DNA of 36,663 bases from Falciphora oryzae. Taxonomy: Eukaryota; Ascomycota; Sordariomycetes; Magnaporthales; Magnaporthaceae. Under the pieces are notes generated by a model that was not told where the DNA came from, did no database searches, and was given only the letters and a program-made list of their open reading frames with translations. A program made the translations under genes and the position numbers. This document shows positions 1 through 10,729 of the stretch, piece after piece (positions within the stretch are counted from its first letter, which is position 1; every line of letters starts with the position of its first letter). The stretch covers positions 45,138 to 81,800 of the forward strand of contig JNVV01000059.1 of assembly GCA_000733355.1 (NCBI GenBank). Reading direction: 5' to 3'.

Positions 1-229
1 ATTGCGATGCCGCTCTTGCAGGGCCGCTCAGCCAGCCCGGCCTGGCGGTGGAGCTCGGGCGCCTCATTCCGCTTCGCCGGGTCCCCCGTGCTGGTGCCGT
101 CAGGCCTAGCGGCATCCGCCCCCGCTTTCAAGCAAACACGCAAGTGGAGACGTGACGTTTTAAATGTTTTGTCAAAAAGAACGCCACAAGCATTTATCGC
201 TCAAAATGTACAAATTAACTTTTCAGCCT

Positions 230-629
230 CCAGCCAGTATCCCTCACGGCGGCGGCGGGCAATAATCCCGAGGATCCCAACGGCCCCAAGTGGGCCGGCA
301 GCCACACCGACGCCATCCAGCACTACCTGCGGGCTCCCCGGCGATCCAGCGCACCACACCGACAAACCGAGATCCCTGCTCACATAGTGGATAGATTGGT
401 CAAACTGGGTTGGTCGCGACACTTGGATAGAGGACGGCGGCACGCGGTTTACGGCTCCTTCAGCCGCACCGGTCGCTTTTGTTACTGGCTTGATACTGCC
501 AAGAAAGACCAGATTGTGCAGAAAAACGTTCAATATGTCCCGCGCTTTCGCGGTATGACATGTCAGCAAATAAGAGCTGAGGTCTACAGTATATTGAAGG
601 CAACGTTCAGGGATACTGGTGTAGTATGA
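230..629 (+). other. Unassigned coding-like fragment
   Basis: A frame ending in a stop at 627-629 stays open back to about 230, where a pyrimidine-rich stretch ending in CAG could be an intron acceptor. The encoded segment of about 130 residues has ordinary protein composition (WAGSHTDAIQHYL near its start, QYVPRFRGMTCQQIRAEVY near its end), but I recognise no family and there is no convincing start codon upstream. The minus strand also has an open frame here (201-569), so even the strand is uncertain. It lies directly upstream of a pogo relic and may be the end of a decayed host gene. The first 190 bases hold another open minus-strand frame that runs off the window edge and is also unassigned. 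Confidence 0.25.
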
Positions 630-654
630 ACTGGCACCTTTTTCATGCCTATGG

Positions 655-1165
655 ATTGGGGCGCCGTGGTTTCGCTATTAACGACGATAATATCCGGCGC
701 GCGCTTCAGAAAGTCGAAATTAAACGCCTCCGAAGCAAGGATTTGAAGTTTGAAAATAGGATCCTCCGCCGTTGGCTCCGTGATTACTAGCGGCAAGAGT
801 TTACGCGCCTCAAGCAATTGCGGGCGCGCATGCGGGCGGAGAGCGCCAAACGGAAGGAAATTAGACTTGGTGCGCCCGCAAAAGGACGCTTTGAAGGACG
901 AGGGCGGACTCCTCAAGCGGTACTGGTGGGCACAGACGACGAAAGAAGCGCAAATCCGTTTCAGGCGACTTTAACGGCGAGGCAGACGAAAAGGACGGCG
1001 ATTTGATCGACCCGGCGCTGTGAATAGCTTCCTTTCCGGCTAAATTAATGCATTCAATTCATCCCGGCTGACAGGGGTTAGTGGGCCAGCTTGGCATGCA
1101 CATGCGCGGGTCATTCATTTAACTGAGGCTACATCGTTTTCCCACCAAATTTGGCAGGGAATCTA
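655..1165 (+). mobile_element. Old pogo/Fot-type transposase relic, C-terminal end
   Basis: Conceptual translation matches the C-terminal coiled-coil part of the transposase encoded by the near-complete element at 32586-35668. The order is the same: an ALxxxEIKRLRSKDLKFENRILRRWLRDY-like block (given with gaps), a stop in place of a lysine, then RLKQLRARMR, and finally the DEKxGDLIDPAL tail with a stop at about 1020. Sequence after the stop (about 1094-1165) is weakly similar to the inner terminal repeat of the same family, including GCATGCA, GTCATTCATTTA and CACCAAATTTGG. Several frameshifts and an in-frame TAG are present and the N-terminal and DDE parts are missing. Divergence is much greater than for the copy at 28144, so this is the oldest of the three copies. 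Confidence 0.7.
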
Positions 1166-1378
1166 TGTACCGATTTTTTTCCACATGTGGAAGGAAAAAC
1201 CGCAGATGGCTGTCCCGCACTAACCCCCAAAGGGCCGGTTTGTGTGAGGGCGTTTTCAGCCTGCACGAGTAGCTTGGAAGGTTGGCGATCGGCTATGGAC
1301 GGTTCCGATGAGCCATTCGAGGTTGACCAAGGTGGTGCCAACAGTGTGACGAGACGGGCGGTGGGGAGCGAGAAGCAT

Positions 1379-2955
1379 GTTATGGGTGAATAAGGATTTG
1401 GACGCCGAGCAGCTGCCAGTACCATCGCCAGACGTGACGGCGGTTAAGGTGCGAGTCCCGGACCGAGAGATTCTCCCGATGTCTATCTATGTCCAAGGCC
1501 GCGACGCGGAGGCCCTGCTAGAGATCTGTTAGATGCTGGATACAGCCATCAGTGCGGAGCGGGGGTCCGGAGGACAAGCGGTGGACGTAATCATCACGGG
1601 GGACTTCAACCGTTACGACCAACTATGGGGAGGAAACGACGTATCACTGGACAGACAAGGAGAGGCAGATCTGCTTATCGACCTAATGAACGAGCATTCC
1701 CTAAAGAACCTGCTGCCACGAGGAACGGAAACGTGGCAGGAAGGACAACACGAGTCAACGATCGACTTAACCCTGGTTTTGGAGGACTTCGCTAAATCCC
1801 TGATCAAATGCGCAACACACGAAACCGACCATGGTTCCGACCACCAGGCCATCGAAACGACCCCAGACATAGCCATGCCACAACCCACGACGGAGCAGAG
1901 ACTCCTTTTCAAGAACGCACCATGGAAAGAAATCAGGGCGAGAATTGACAACAGCCTCCGGACGCTACCCATAGAAGGATCGGTACAGCAACAGACCGAC
2001 AGACTGATGGCCACGGTAACTCAGGCAGTCCACGAGCCGACGCTGAAGACGAAGCTATCGCCGTACGCGAAGAGGTGGTGGATGTCGGACCTGACACAAC
2101 TCCGCCGGATACATACCTACTGGAGGAACCGCGCCAGGTCCGAGAGAAGAGCGGGTCGGGCGCAGCCGGAGCTCGAACGACTCGCAAAGCAAGCTTCCAA
2201 GCAGTACCACGATGCCATCCGGTAACAGAAGACCCACTGGGACGACTTCCTGGCGGACAACGCCAACATCTGGAAGAGGTTAAATATCTGGATACGGAGG
2301 GAGGGGCATCGTTTAGCGAAATACCCCAACTGGCCCGAGCGGACGGGGCGCGTACCTCAAGCGGTTCGGAACAGGCCGAGGAGCTGCTGACTACCTTCTT
2401 CCCACCACTTCCCCATGAAATAGCCGAGGAAGGCCTACAACCCCAGCGGCCACCGCTGGAGATGCCTGATATCACTATGGAAGAGATAGAAACACAGCTG
2501 TTCAAGATGAAACCCTGGAAAGCACCCGGGGAAGACGGACTGCCGGTGATGGTATGGAGGCAAGTATGGCCAGCGGTCAAAAATCGAGTGCTGAAGCTCT
2601 TCCGCGCGTCGGTGGAGGACGGGGTCCTGCCCACGTAATGGAGCCACGCGAAGATTATACCGCTCAAAAACCAGGCAAGGCGGACTACACAATGGCTAAA
2701 GCGTGGAGGCCGATCTCGTTGCTATCGACGATAGGAAAGATATTCGAAGCAGTGATCGTCGAAAGGATCTCCTATGCAGTCGAGAAGTTCGGACTACTAC
2801 CGGCAAACCATTTCGGAGCACGAAAGCGCCGGTCAGCAGAACAAGCGCTCATCCTACTCCAGGAACACATCTTCAGGGAGTGGCGAGGACGACAGGTCGT
2901 CAGCTTGGTCAGCTTCGACGTGAACCTAAAACTACAAGGCAGATGGATATGCTAG
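1379..2955 (+). mobile_element. Truncated LINE retrotransposon (endonuclease and start of RT)
   Basis: An apurinic-like endonuclease domain is readable: VIITGDFNRYDQLWGG near 1590, and HGSDHQAIET near 1830, which carries the SDH triad of the family. A frame with the segment MKPWKAPGEDGLP (about 2508) and then WRPISLLSTIGKIFE (about 2705) shows the start of a reverse transcriptase. The sequence reaches the first RT aspartate (SFDV, about 2915) and then loses homology, so the YADD active site, RNase H and 3' end are absent. In-frame stops lie at about 1530 and 2223, and at least two frameshifts follow. An upstream open segment from 1379 (MLWVNKDLDAEQ) belongs to the endonuclease N-terminus. The clade is probably Tad1/I-like, but this cannot be settled by eye. 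No target-site duplication was found. Confidence 0.85.
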
Positions 2956-3480
2956 GCCCCGGTGAAGCCGCCGCCGATCCGTAGTGATTCGCCGGATTGA
3001 CAGCAAGAGTGTGAAAGGAAATTAGGGACCGGTGACCGTCTTGGTAACCGTTTCACTGCTTCCCCCCATAACCGCCACTGTTCGAGTGCCCCATGTGACA
3101 ATTGATAAATCCAATTGACTTGCTTTTGTCAACTTTCATTATCCGGGCATGGCCAGTTTCCTCCCTCTGAAAGATTGAAGATGAGTGGGCGCCTCGACCC
3201 AATTTCTCCAACGGCTTCTATCGCACCTCCCAATCCCCAAAAGCCACCATGACTTTAGTAAAGTCTTGCCTCACTGCCTTGATCGACCAATGCAAATGGG
3301 ATTCCAGAATCAACGCACAGACTGGAGAAAGGGAATTGTTCCGCGAAGACTGCGGAAGTGCAACCTGCCCTTCGTCGAAGGACTATACAGGGCCCCAAAA
3401 ATGAATATAGGAGCGGCAAGGTACGTTACAAACTGTCCCAACGAGGTTGATACCTTCGCAGCCGAGATTCTTACTGTTTT
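2956..3480. other. Stretch without a supported gene
   Basis: No recognisable gene. A short plus-strand frame starting at ATG 3249 encodes 51 residues (MTLVKSCLTALIDQCKWDSR at its start, with several cysteines) before a stop at about 3402. It could be one exon of a decayed gene, but nothing flanking supports it. Confidence 0.3.
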
Positions 3481-3760
3481 AGCCACGGGGAGTATGGCCG
3501 AATCCCGGCCCGTCTTCTGGCTCGGTCGAGCCTCCTCCTGATCCGCGCACACCTCCTGGTTCTGCCCGGCGTCCTCCCCGCCCGCCGGTCCAGCCTCGTC
3601 GTTCGGGCCGGCGGAGGGGTCGTCGCCGTGGCCCTCGGCCGCCAAACGCAGCCTCGCGAGTTTGTCGCCTAGGCTCGGCAGGTGCTCTTGCACAACCTCG
3701 TCGCAGTTGGCCACGAGCCACTCGCGCAGGCGTCCTGCGTCGTCCTTGGAAGGGGTGGTG
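3481..3760 (-). other. Unassigned coding-like fragment
   Basis: On the minus strand a GC-rich frame runs from about 3760 (TTPSKDDAGRLREWLVANCD) through EHLPSLGDKLARLRLAAEG to an acidic Gln/Glu-rich segment ending near 3480. Composition and helical periodicity look protein-like, but the family is not recognised. Start and stop are unclear, and the frame continues to 3310 with composition that no longer looks coding. It is probably a fragment of a host gene. Confidence 0.25.
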
Positions 3761-4198
3761 GTGGTGGTCGGGTAGGAGATGTGTATGGGTGGCGGTGGTG
3801 TGGCGATAGGGACACAGGATATCTAATGACAGCAGCTGGAATAGAACCACGCATTGGCAGGCACATCTGTATTACGTGACAAACACCACGTCTGGACCGC
3901 AATTGGAGATGGCGTCAATTGCATCTTGGGCAGGACACGGTGCTCAAAGCAGAGCATTGTATTGACGCCCAGAACCGGTATCCCCTGGGGAACATGGCGT
4001 CTCCGTCGGCGCCAGTGTGCGACACCAGCACTCATTTCCCTGGGCAAAACGATGTCCATGTAGACACGGCGCTGCGCAGTTACAACGACTTTAAGCGTCG
4101 GCACGGTAAGCCACAGGGAAAACGAATTTCCCAAGAACATACGCTTTCCTGTGAACACCAACTGTAAAATTGAGACTGTGGTCCTGGGACAACACAAC

Positions 4199-4300
4199 TG
4201 AGAGATGGCGCCTAACTTTGGTGTTAGCGCGTAGACCTCTAGCGCAGAAGCATGAGAGATGGCGCCCAGCTTTAGTGTAAGCGCGTAGACCTCAACGTGC
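4199..4300. repeat. Imperfect tandem duplication, about 53-bp unit
   Basis: Two adjacent units both begin GAGAGATGGCGCC and end GCGCGTAGACCTC; the first starts at 4200 and the second at 4255. They differ at a few positions. On the minus strand the pair encodes a doubled EVYALTxKLGAIS motif inside an open frame (3823-4509) that otherwise resembles no known protein. A long T run and low-complexity sequence follow. Significance unknown. Confidence 0.7.
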
Positions 4301-5044
4301 TCCTCCCTGTCCTTGCCCTTGCCCTCACCATGTTTTTTTTTATTCAGAGCAGGGAATCCCATCCGGAACTGCGACATCTGCGTTGCTGGCGAGGCTGGCT
4401 CGAACACTCCAAACTTCGGTTGAGGAGTTCTTGGGAATGGAGCCTGGTCCTGGAAGGACGCCGCGCCTCCTTCATTTAACATAATAATTAATCCCGTAAT
4501 TTGGATCAAAAAGACGCGACCTTCCTTTCAGAGTAGCATTCCGGTACTGTGCCGCTGTTTCCCAGCATCGCCCGACTGCTTCTCTGCTCTCCTCCAGGCC
4601 AGCATCTTCCATGATGCGCGGTTCCGGCCGCCCCCAAGCCCTTGCTGACCCTGACCCTGGCCCTTCAGCACATCCCTGAGGGCTCTCTGGGATCATTGGC
4701 TTGGCTGGGTGGGCTTTCCCGATTGATGTCGAATACATAACGCAATTGGGGCACGCTCCCTGGCCGCTCCCAGCTTGGCCCGTGTTGGTACTTGATTGCT
4801 ACTGGCTGCTTGCTGTTGTGGGTAGGGGAAATAGGAATCCTGGCGTGAACGATCTTCGACGCTCCCAGAGGGAATAAGAGGGCAACGATCATCACTGCTA
4901 GGGCTTCTTTTGTCTGGTGCTATCCCTATTAAACCTTGCGACAGCATCATCGGAAGGCACTGACTCCCGCCCGTCAGTCTGTCGGTCTCCCTTACCTCTT
5001 GGGCTTTGCAAGGCCGGATATCGTCCCGGGTCGGCAGGGGGGCC

Positions 5045-6010
5045 ATGATCGACGGCGGCGCACCACCAGGTTCACCGCTGCCGGGCATAGACCCCTTGAC
5101 GGGGGTGTGCTCGGCCGACAACGTGGGCCCGGTGTCGGAAATCATCACCTGGGTCCTTGTCGGCGTCACCTTCGTCTTCCTGGCGCTGCGGCTGTACTGC
5201 AAATGGATTAAGTCCAAAACGTTCTGGTGGGACGACTGGCTGCTGGCGATAACATGGGTAAGCACAAGCACCTGGTTTTGCTTGCATGGAAGCTCTGCGA
5301 GACGCGGACTGGCTAGTGGGAGGCTGACCGTTGCGTGCTTCCCACCAGATCTTCCTGCTCATCTCCGGCATTGTCCTCAACTTCAACGTCAAATCGGCTT
5401 CGGACGGCACCTGTGCGACCTCGTGTTTAAGAACCCGACAAACATCGGCCCCATAGGCCGCAACAGCAATATCGCCGGCACTACGATCCTGGGTACCGCC
5501 TTGTCCAAAATGCCCTTCGCTTTAACGCTGCTGCGCATCGCCGAAGCCAAGTGGCTTAAGATCATCATCTGGACCATCATCGCCGCCATCAACGCCACTA
5601 TGACCCTCACCGCTATCCTCGCCTTCCTGCAGTGCAACCCGACCGAAAAGGTATGGGGCGGCGACCAGGTGCCGGGCACTTGTTGGCGCGAAACGTACGC
5701 CAATTTCGGCATATTTACGGGTATTTATTCGGGCGTTATGGACATTATCCTGGCTCTGCTGCCCTGGGCCGTCATTTGGGGGCTGCAGATGAAGCTGGCC
5801 GAGAAGATTGGAGTAGCCGTGGCTATAAGCGCTGGTATTTTGTGAGCAAGCCTTTGCCTGCCTGCCGACCTACAGTTTCCATACCCATGTATTGAAGTAT
5901 CTAACTAATGCCTTTTCCTTCTTCAGCTGCCAGCGCCGCGGCTGGCAGTGTCGTCCTTTGTAAGTAACGCACATCCTCGTCTGTCCTGACCTCGTCTAAC
6001 TTGCGTCAGG
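5045..6010 (+). pseudogene. PTH11-type rhodopsin-domain membrane protein, broken
   Basis: ATG at 5045 opens a multi-pass membrane protein of the fungal rhodopsin-domain family (IPR049326-type, as in PTH11-like receptors). Visible landmarks are the first helix (IITWVLVGVTFVFLALRLYC), the signature WWDDWLL, then KNPTNIGPIGRNSNIAGTT, an AFLQCNP segment and a last readable helix (MDIILALLPWAVIWGLQM). Intron 1 is 5258-5348 (91 nt, GTAAGC...CAG). After splicing, the frame breaks near 5391, where one base appears missing between FNVK and IGFGRHL. A second intron probably starts at GTGAGC (5843) and ends at CAG near 5935, and a third starts at GTAAGT near 5959. The joins no longer keep one frame, and the C-terminal part is not recognisable. 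Substrate or ligand unknown; most likely inactive. Confidence 0.75.
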
Positions 6011-6064
6011 CCTCGCGTGTATCCTTTCACGCTAGACTGCGGCCTTATGGAGGCCGCCTAGTGG

Positions 6065-6654
6065 ATGAGTGGTGGTCGGGGAAACGAGCATGTGGCTGCT
6101 TTTCGGACGCGCCACATCTACAACCTGTTCGTTTTCGAAAACATGTGGGGTATTTCTATCACCACCCACCCCGATGCTCGCCGGGGCTTGCGGTTCTCGG
6201 CCTCCGAGGGAGGTTACGCTCCTGACGGCGCGGTCATCTTCCGTCCTATTCCGCCCGACGCTCCCGACGTCCTTCATCCTTGGCAGCTGGATGACGATTG
6301 CTTCACTTGCCCACGCCTCTCGACTTCCTAGCGGCCACCCGATACCACAACATCCTCGCGGAGGGCTCTAACCAGCTCCGGAACGTCCCGTGGACGTACA
6401 CTCGGCTGCCCTCCCACGAGGAGTTGGCCGATGTGAACCGGCAGCTGACCGAGCTGTCTCTGCCGACCATCCGCCATCGGGCGAGCGTGCTGCATCCCGC
6501 TAATCGGGCGGGGGTGATGCTGCATTCCGGCCGGTTGAACTTGACGACGATGGTGGGGACCGCGGCGAATATGGCGGCCTGGCGCGTTTTTTCGGTGCTA
6601 TTGAACTCGAACGTGCCGTTTTCTGGTTTTATGGTAGTCTTCTATCAGGGCTAG
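6065..6654 (+). other. Unassigned coding-like segments, frameshifted
   Basis: Two open plus-strand frames follow the rhodopsin-domain relic. The first (6065-6331) contains RHIYNLFVFENMWG and ends DDDCFTCPRLSTS. The second (about 6298-6654) contains DFLAATRYHNILAEGSNQL and VPWTYTRLPSHEELADVN, then ends in a hydrophobic tail (FSGFMVVFYQG). They overlap in different frames and may be parts of one decayed gene. No family was recognised and no start codon is convincing. Confidence 0.3.
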
Positions 6655-6734
6655 ATGTGGCACACCACAGAGGCGCGAGAGACAAATAGAAAGGAAAGAC
6701 ACTGACTGATCTGGCCCAGCGGACCGGCGACGGT

Positions 6735-7600
6735 GGTGGGCTTGAACGGCGAACGCAGGCGCAGGAACGCATAGTCGGCATCCTCGGGCCTGTCCACAGT
6801 CGCCACACCGTGCTTCTCGGCCGCCTCGGCATCGATCCCCTCGACGTAAAACCTCTTGCTCCTCGCACCCCGGCCCAATGGAAGCATCTCGTCCTTGTTG
6901 GTGAGCAGCATTATGCTGCGGTGCTGGAACTCCTGTCCCAGGCGCATAAAGCAGGGGTTCCTGACGACGCGCGCGGCCTGGTCTGGGTCGACAAAGGGGT
7001 CGTCGAACAGGCCCAGCCGGAATCTTTCCGTCAGCAGCTCCCTCACCGAGACGTCGATCCTCTCCTCGCTAATCGCGCCGCTCTGGGCGAGCTCGACAAT
7101 GTCGTCCGGGTACCCGTCGGGCCCGCCAAAGATGTCGCACCCGGCCTCGATGACGCGCCGCGTGCGCTCGAGCTTGGTCGCGTCCTCGAGGCCCCAGAAG
7201 CGCTACGTCACAATGTTCCAGCCCGTCACAACGATCCCCTGAAAGCCCAGCTCGTCGCGGAGCAGGTCCGTGACGATGCCCTTGTTGAACCCAAACGCGG
7301 CCTCTTCGTACTTGGTGTCGATGGGCCGCGAGTAGTATGGCATGATCTGGGTGGTGCCGGCGGCGATGGCGGCCTTGAAGGGGAGCAGGTGGTAGTCGAA
7401 GTTGTCGCCCGGGTAGGTTTGGCTCTTGCCCCAGGCGAAGTGCGACTCCTCTCCGCTCTCCATAGGACCTGTCAACCATAGAGTTAGCAACAGGCGTTGG
7501 CTATGGGGAGGTTTTGTCCAGATATTGACAGAGATCACCAACCACCACCAGGGAAGTGCTTGGTCGTGGCCCCGGGTCTCTTTCGCCGACATGATGGCCA
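6735..7600 (-). pseudogene. Glycoside hydrolase family 3 beta-glucosidase fragment
   Basis: Minus-strand translation matches the central part of GH3 enzymes that release glucose from beta-glucosides. The KHFPGG motif lies near 7560, followed by an intron (7469-7542) and then GPMESGEESHFAWGKSQTYP, NFDYHLLPFKAAI, LRDELGFQGIVVTGWNIVT and LGLFDDPFVDPDQAARVV. The motif that normally carries the catalytic aspartate (VVTDW) reads VVTGW here, so the nucleophile is replaced. A TAG stop follows at 7203-7205, inside the conserved domain. Homology starts only at the KHFPGG region and ends near 6735, so both N-terminal and C-terminal domains are missing. This is a dead fragment. Confidence 0.85.
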
Positions 7601-8178
7601 AGCTGCGGTGGAAGTCTCCGCGTCCTTTCGTCGCTATTGGGCTCCCATGCATTAAGGTGGGATCTGGGGAGCATCGTGGCTTGACCCGGGGTTTTGCCCG
7701 TCCGAGAGCGACGCGATGTCGAGAAGAGAAGGAGATACTCCACAACGAAGACGCATCCCGACCCCGGGAGAGGGCTACCCCAAGAACTATGCGGGGCATG
7801 CTTGGCAGTTGGAGCTGCCAAACCCCGAAATCTCTTCGCGAAAAGCACGTGGCTCCTACCCCATCCAGGCTGGAAAAGTCGGGGTTGCAAGCGGGGTCCG
7901 GCCACATTGTCGGCGACTTGGCTCGGGGGGTGGGTAAGGCGACGGGCTTTGAACTGGCAACGGCGTCTGAGAGGCTGACGTCATATGCCAAAACACCAAA
8001 ACCGATCTAGTTCCCGAGGCCCGGGGGAGCGGTCGAAAGATGCCGCATACCATTTTCCGTTTGTCACATCAACGCAGAACCACAGCAGAGAAACCCGGAA
8101 ATGCGGAAAACCTTTCTTTTTATATATATATAATTCATTTTTAGCTCCGCATCCACCCCATCACACCAGGCTAAACGT

Positions 8179-8997
8179 CTATGCGGCGGCGGTGATCTTG
8201 CTCCTCAGGCCGGCGAGGCCAGAGATGGTGATCTTGTTGGCGGGGCGCGTCCAGCCCTCGGCGTAGGGCAGGCGCTCCTCCTGGAACATGACCTTGACCC
8301 AGTCGGACCTGGCGTCGCCCGTGTCGACGTTGCCAAAGACGGACAGGTACAGGGCCGTCTCTATCTCGCTGAACTGCCCGCCCAGCAGGCCGAGGTTGAA
8401 CTTGGGGTTGGCGGCCTTGGCGGCGGCCAGGCGGGCCTTGTGGGCGGCGGCGGCGGTGGGGATGTCAATGGTGCCGTTGCCGGCGGGGAAGCGGGAGGCC
8501 GTGCTGGCCCAGATGGCGGCGTTGAAGGAGTGGTTGTCGCCCAGGGCGACGTCGTTGCGGCTTAGGCTGCCGTCGTGCTCGATGATGCCGTGTTTGTTGA
8601 GGTCGTCCAGGTCGAACCAGAGCAGGTTGCCCGTCGTCAGGGCCACGGCGCCGACCAGGGTGGTGGCGGCGGCGTCGAGGTTGACGGACGCGTCGAGGCC
8701 CTTGATCAGGTCGATCAGGTTGACCTTGCGGCCGTCGCGCGGGAGGAAGCCGTGGTTGGCCAGCGTGTTGACCATGGGGCAGGGGCCGCGCACTGTTGCG
8801 TGTGCATGGGCTTGTTAGACCGGGCCCATGACTTCGGAAGGGGTTTCGGCATGGTACTTACGGTCGTTGGGGCCGGGGGCCTTCCACGAGTTGTCGTCGG
8901 CGCGGACGGACAGCTCGTCGGAGGGGGCGGCCGCGGAGGGGTACGCCTCGACCGACAGGGCTGCCGTCAGGAAAAGGGCGAAGGTGGAGAAGCGCAT
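8179..8997 (-). CDS. Secreted heme-thiolate peroxidase (chloroperoxidase / short unspecific peroxygenase family)
   Basis: Two exons, 8862-8997 and 8179-8792, with a 69-nt intron (GTAAGT...CAG), give 249 residues with no interruption. The first 18 residues (MRFSTFALFLTAALSVEA) form a signal peptide, so secretion is expected. The proximal heme ligand is Cys50 in GPCPMVNTLANHGFLPRDG. The EHD motif at 117-119 followed by SLSRND gives the His/Asp pair and metal-site residue of the short (family I) group, and Glu190 in IETALYLSVFG fits the distal acid-base glutamate. Family members oxidise or halogenate organic substrates with hydrogen peroxide; the substrate here is unknown. The length suits the short group. 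The leader is CT-rich, and a TATA-like sequence lies about 165 bases upstream of the ATG. All key residues are present, so the gene is probably functional. Confidence 0.9.
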
Positions 8998-9160
8998 CTT
9001 GCTTTTGGGCGAACGAGTGCCTTGCTGCGCGATAGGCAGGGGAGCGAGTGGCAGTGGCAGAGAGCGCAGAGGCACGGAAGCGAGAGACTGGGTCGAAAGG
9101 AGTGACTGGAAGAGCGCGATGGAGCAAGCAGCGCCCCAAAGGCCAAGATGATGCCGTCCG

Positions 9161-9170
9161 TTATTATATT
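9161..9170 (-). promoter_or_regulatory. TATA-like element of the peroxidase gene
   Basis: AATATAATAA on the minus strand lies 164-173 bases upstream of the peroxidase ATG and is followed by a pyrimidine-rich leader, as is common in fungal promoters. Assigned by position and sequence only. Confidence 0.35.
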
Positions 9171-9199
9171 GTCCCACGCGGCACCACGTTTTCACTCAC

Positions 9200-9750
9200 T
9201 CCCTGGCCCCCTCCCCGGCATCATTGCCGCGGATCTGCTGTGCAAGGGGGCCCCGCGATGCCAGCGAGATTGGGCGGGGTCCTCCTACCGGAGCGGCTGC
9301 CCGATCCAGGGGAGATCTCCGGCCGACAACTGCTATTCCAGGCCCATAATTGGCTCTGACTGGCGCTGTGGGCCCGAAGTTCCAGATTCGGGGCTTGCTC
9401 CCGAGGCTGGCCCCTGTGAACCGTGGGGCGACTTCATGCGTCCCACGCCCAAATTACCGGTTACGAAAACGCAAAGGCCCGACCCGACACCCAATCGATG
9501 CTGGCCAATAGGGCAAGACTTATTTATAATGGGTCGAGAGAAATCACGGAACGAAATATCTTGTTTGGGATCAGGTATTAAAAGCTTGGGTACCAATGTC
9601 GTTAGCCACTTGCGGAAGCAATGCGACCCAAACATGGCCGTGACAAACCGCCAGCAAAAACAGCCCGCCTTGAACGTATTGGCCACGGACATGGTCGTCG
9701 TCGGGGGCGGCCACCGCCACCTCGTCCCCACTCACTGTGCTGGTCGCGCT
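9200..9750. other. Intergenic, nothing recognised
   Basis: Upstream region of the peroxidase gene. Open frames exist on both strands, but none shows a motif, intron structure or family resemblance. Confidence 0.5.
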
Positions 9751-9757
9751 CGCCCAG

Positions 9758-9945
9758 CTAGTTCTGCGCCCGGTGGTCCAGCTTGGTCAGGCTCACCTCC
9801 ATCGACGACACGGGCGGCCGGGTAAAGGGCTCGGTCGCGATGGGGTGTGTGTGCGGGTGGTGAAGCCGCCACGGGAACCGCTCGTCCATAGCGTCGTCCA
9901 GCACGCGGATGGCCAACATGGGGTACGCGCGCCGGTGGACGCGTC
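9758..9945 (-). pseudogene. C-terminal fragment of an unrecognised protein
   Basis: A minus-strand frame reads YPMLAIRVLDDAMDERFPW, then RLHHPHTHPIATEPFTRPP, and ends SLTKLDHRAQN with a TAG at 9758-9760. The composition is clearly coding-like and the frame ends naturally, but upstream homology fades near 9945 into low-complexity sequence. No family was recognised. It resembles the other isolated gene ends in this window. Confidence 0.3.
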
Positions 9946-10440
9946 GCTTTTCGGCTTGGGTTTGGGACCGTCCTGTTTCGCTTCGGCGTGTAAGTTGCCT
10001 GGGTATATCTCGCCCTCAGGCACGAGGGTTACTTTTCTTTGGGGAAGTTTTGCGTTGGGTCCTTTTTTTCCTTTCAGCTAGCCGATTTTACGCGGTGCTT
10101 TCACTGTCCCGAACAGCGGCGTGATGGGTCCGAAACGCCCCTAACCCAGGGCTGGTTGAATCCGCCAACGAGGGCGCGCGTAACGCGGCTCTTGGCCGAC
10201 CTGGGACTGGGTTTGCGGCTCGTATGTCCTCTTGATATGGTATTCGGTGCGCTCGTGCACACTTTAACCAAACAGAGACGCAATTTAGCCATGACCATGG
10301 CAGAGGATTCAGAGGCAATATGGCGACCTTTCTCCGAAAAAGTCTAGTAGTGGCGCCTGTCAGAGCCCGCTGCCGTGCTCGAGCGACTTTCCCGTAATAT
10401 TGGAGGTCGTTGCTTGAGAGAGTGAGTGAGTGAGTAAGTA

Positions 10441-10647
10441 TATTTAACGTCGGTATAGTCGGGATCTACCAGTCCCTGCCTCCCCAGGGGCATACGACGT
10501 GCTAGCGCTACCTAAGCTTATCTACACCAGGCTATAGTGCTGCTATCGAGGCGGCTAACAGATTAAACCCGAAGGCACACGGAGGTCGGGCCGCGTCCCG
10601 GCGCTCCTTGTTGGTGGGCGGGCAGGCGGCGGTTGGGCGAATAAACG
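10441..10647 (+). repeat. Dispersed repeat, copy 1 (inverted partner at 31149-31355)
   Basis: About 207 bases match the reverse complement of 31149-31355. Shared blocks include TATTTAACGTCGGTATAGTC, GGGATCTACCAGTCCCTGCC, CATACGACGTGCTAGCGCTA, CTATCGAGGCGGCTAAC and AGGCACACGGAG. A short block in the middle is rearranged or diverged. A GTGA-rich simple repeat (10415-10438) adjoins one end, as CT-rich sequence adjoins the partner. Many differences are G/A or C/T, fitting transition decay. The class is unknown: no coding capacity, no TG...CA ends and no clear target duplication. Confidence 0.85.
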
Positions 10648-10729
10648 GTCGCTGGTTGGATCGGAAAAGGGTGAGGCCGGCCCGGCCAGAGAAAGAGATG
10701 TTCGGGGGGCCCGGTGTTTTCCTTGTGCG

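Noticed and set aside
1933..2667. Minus-strand frame of 244 codons
   Set aside because: Antisense to the LINE endonuclease/RT sequence.
8575..9105. Plus-strand frames over the peroxidase gene
   Set aside because: GC-rich antisense shadow of the peroxidase exons and leader.
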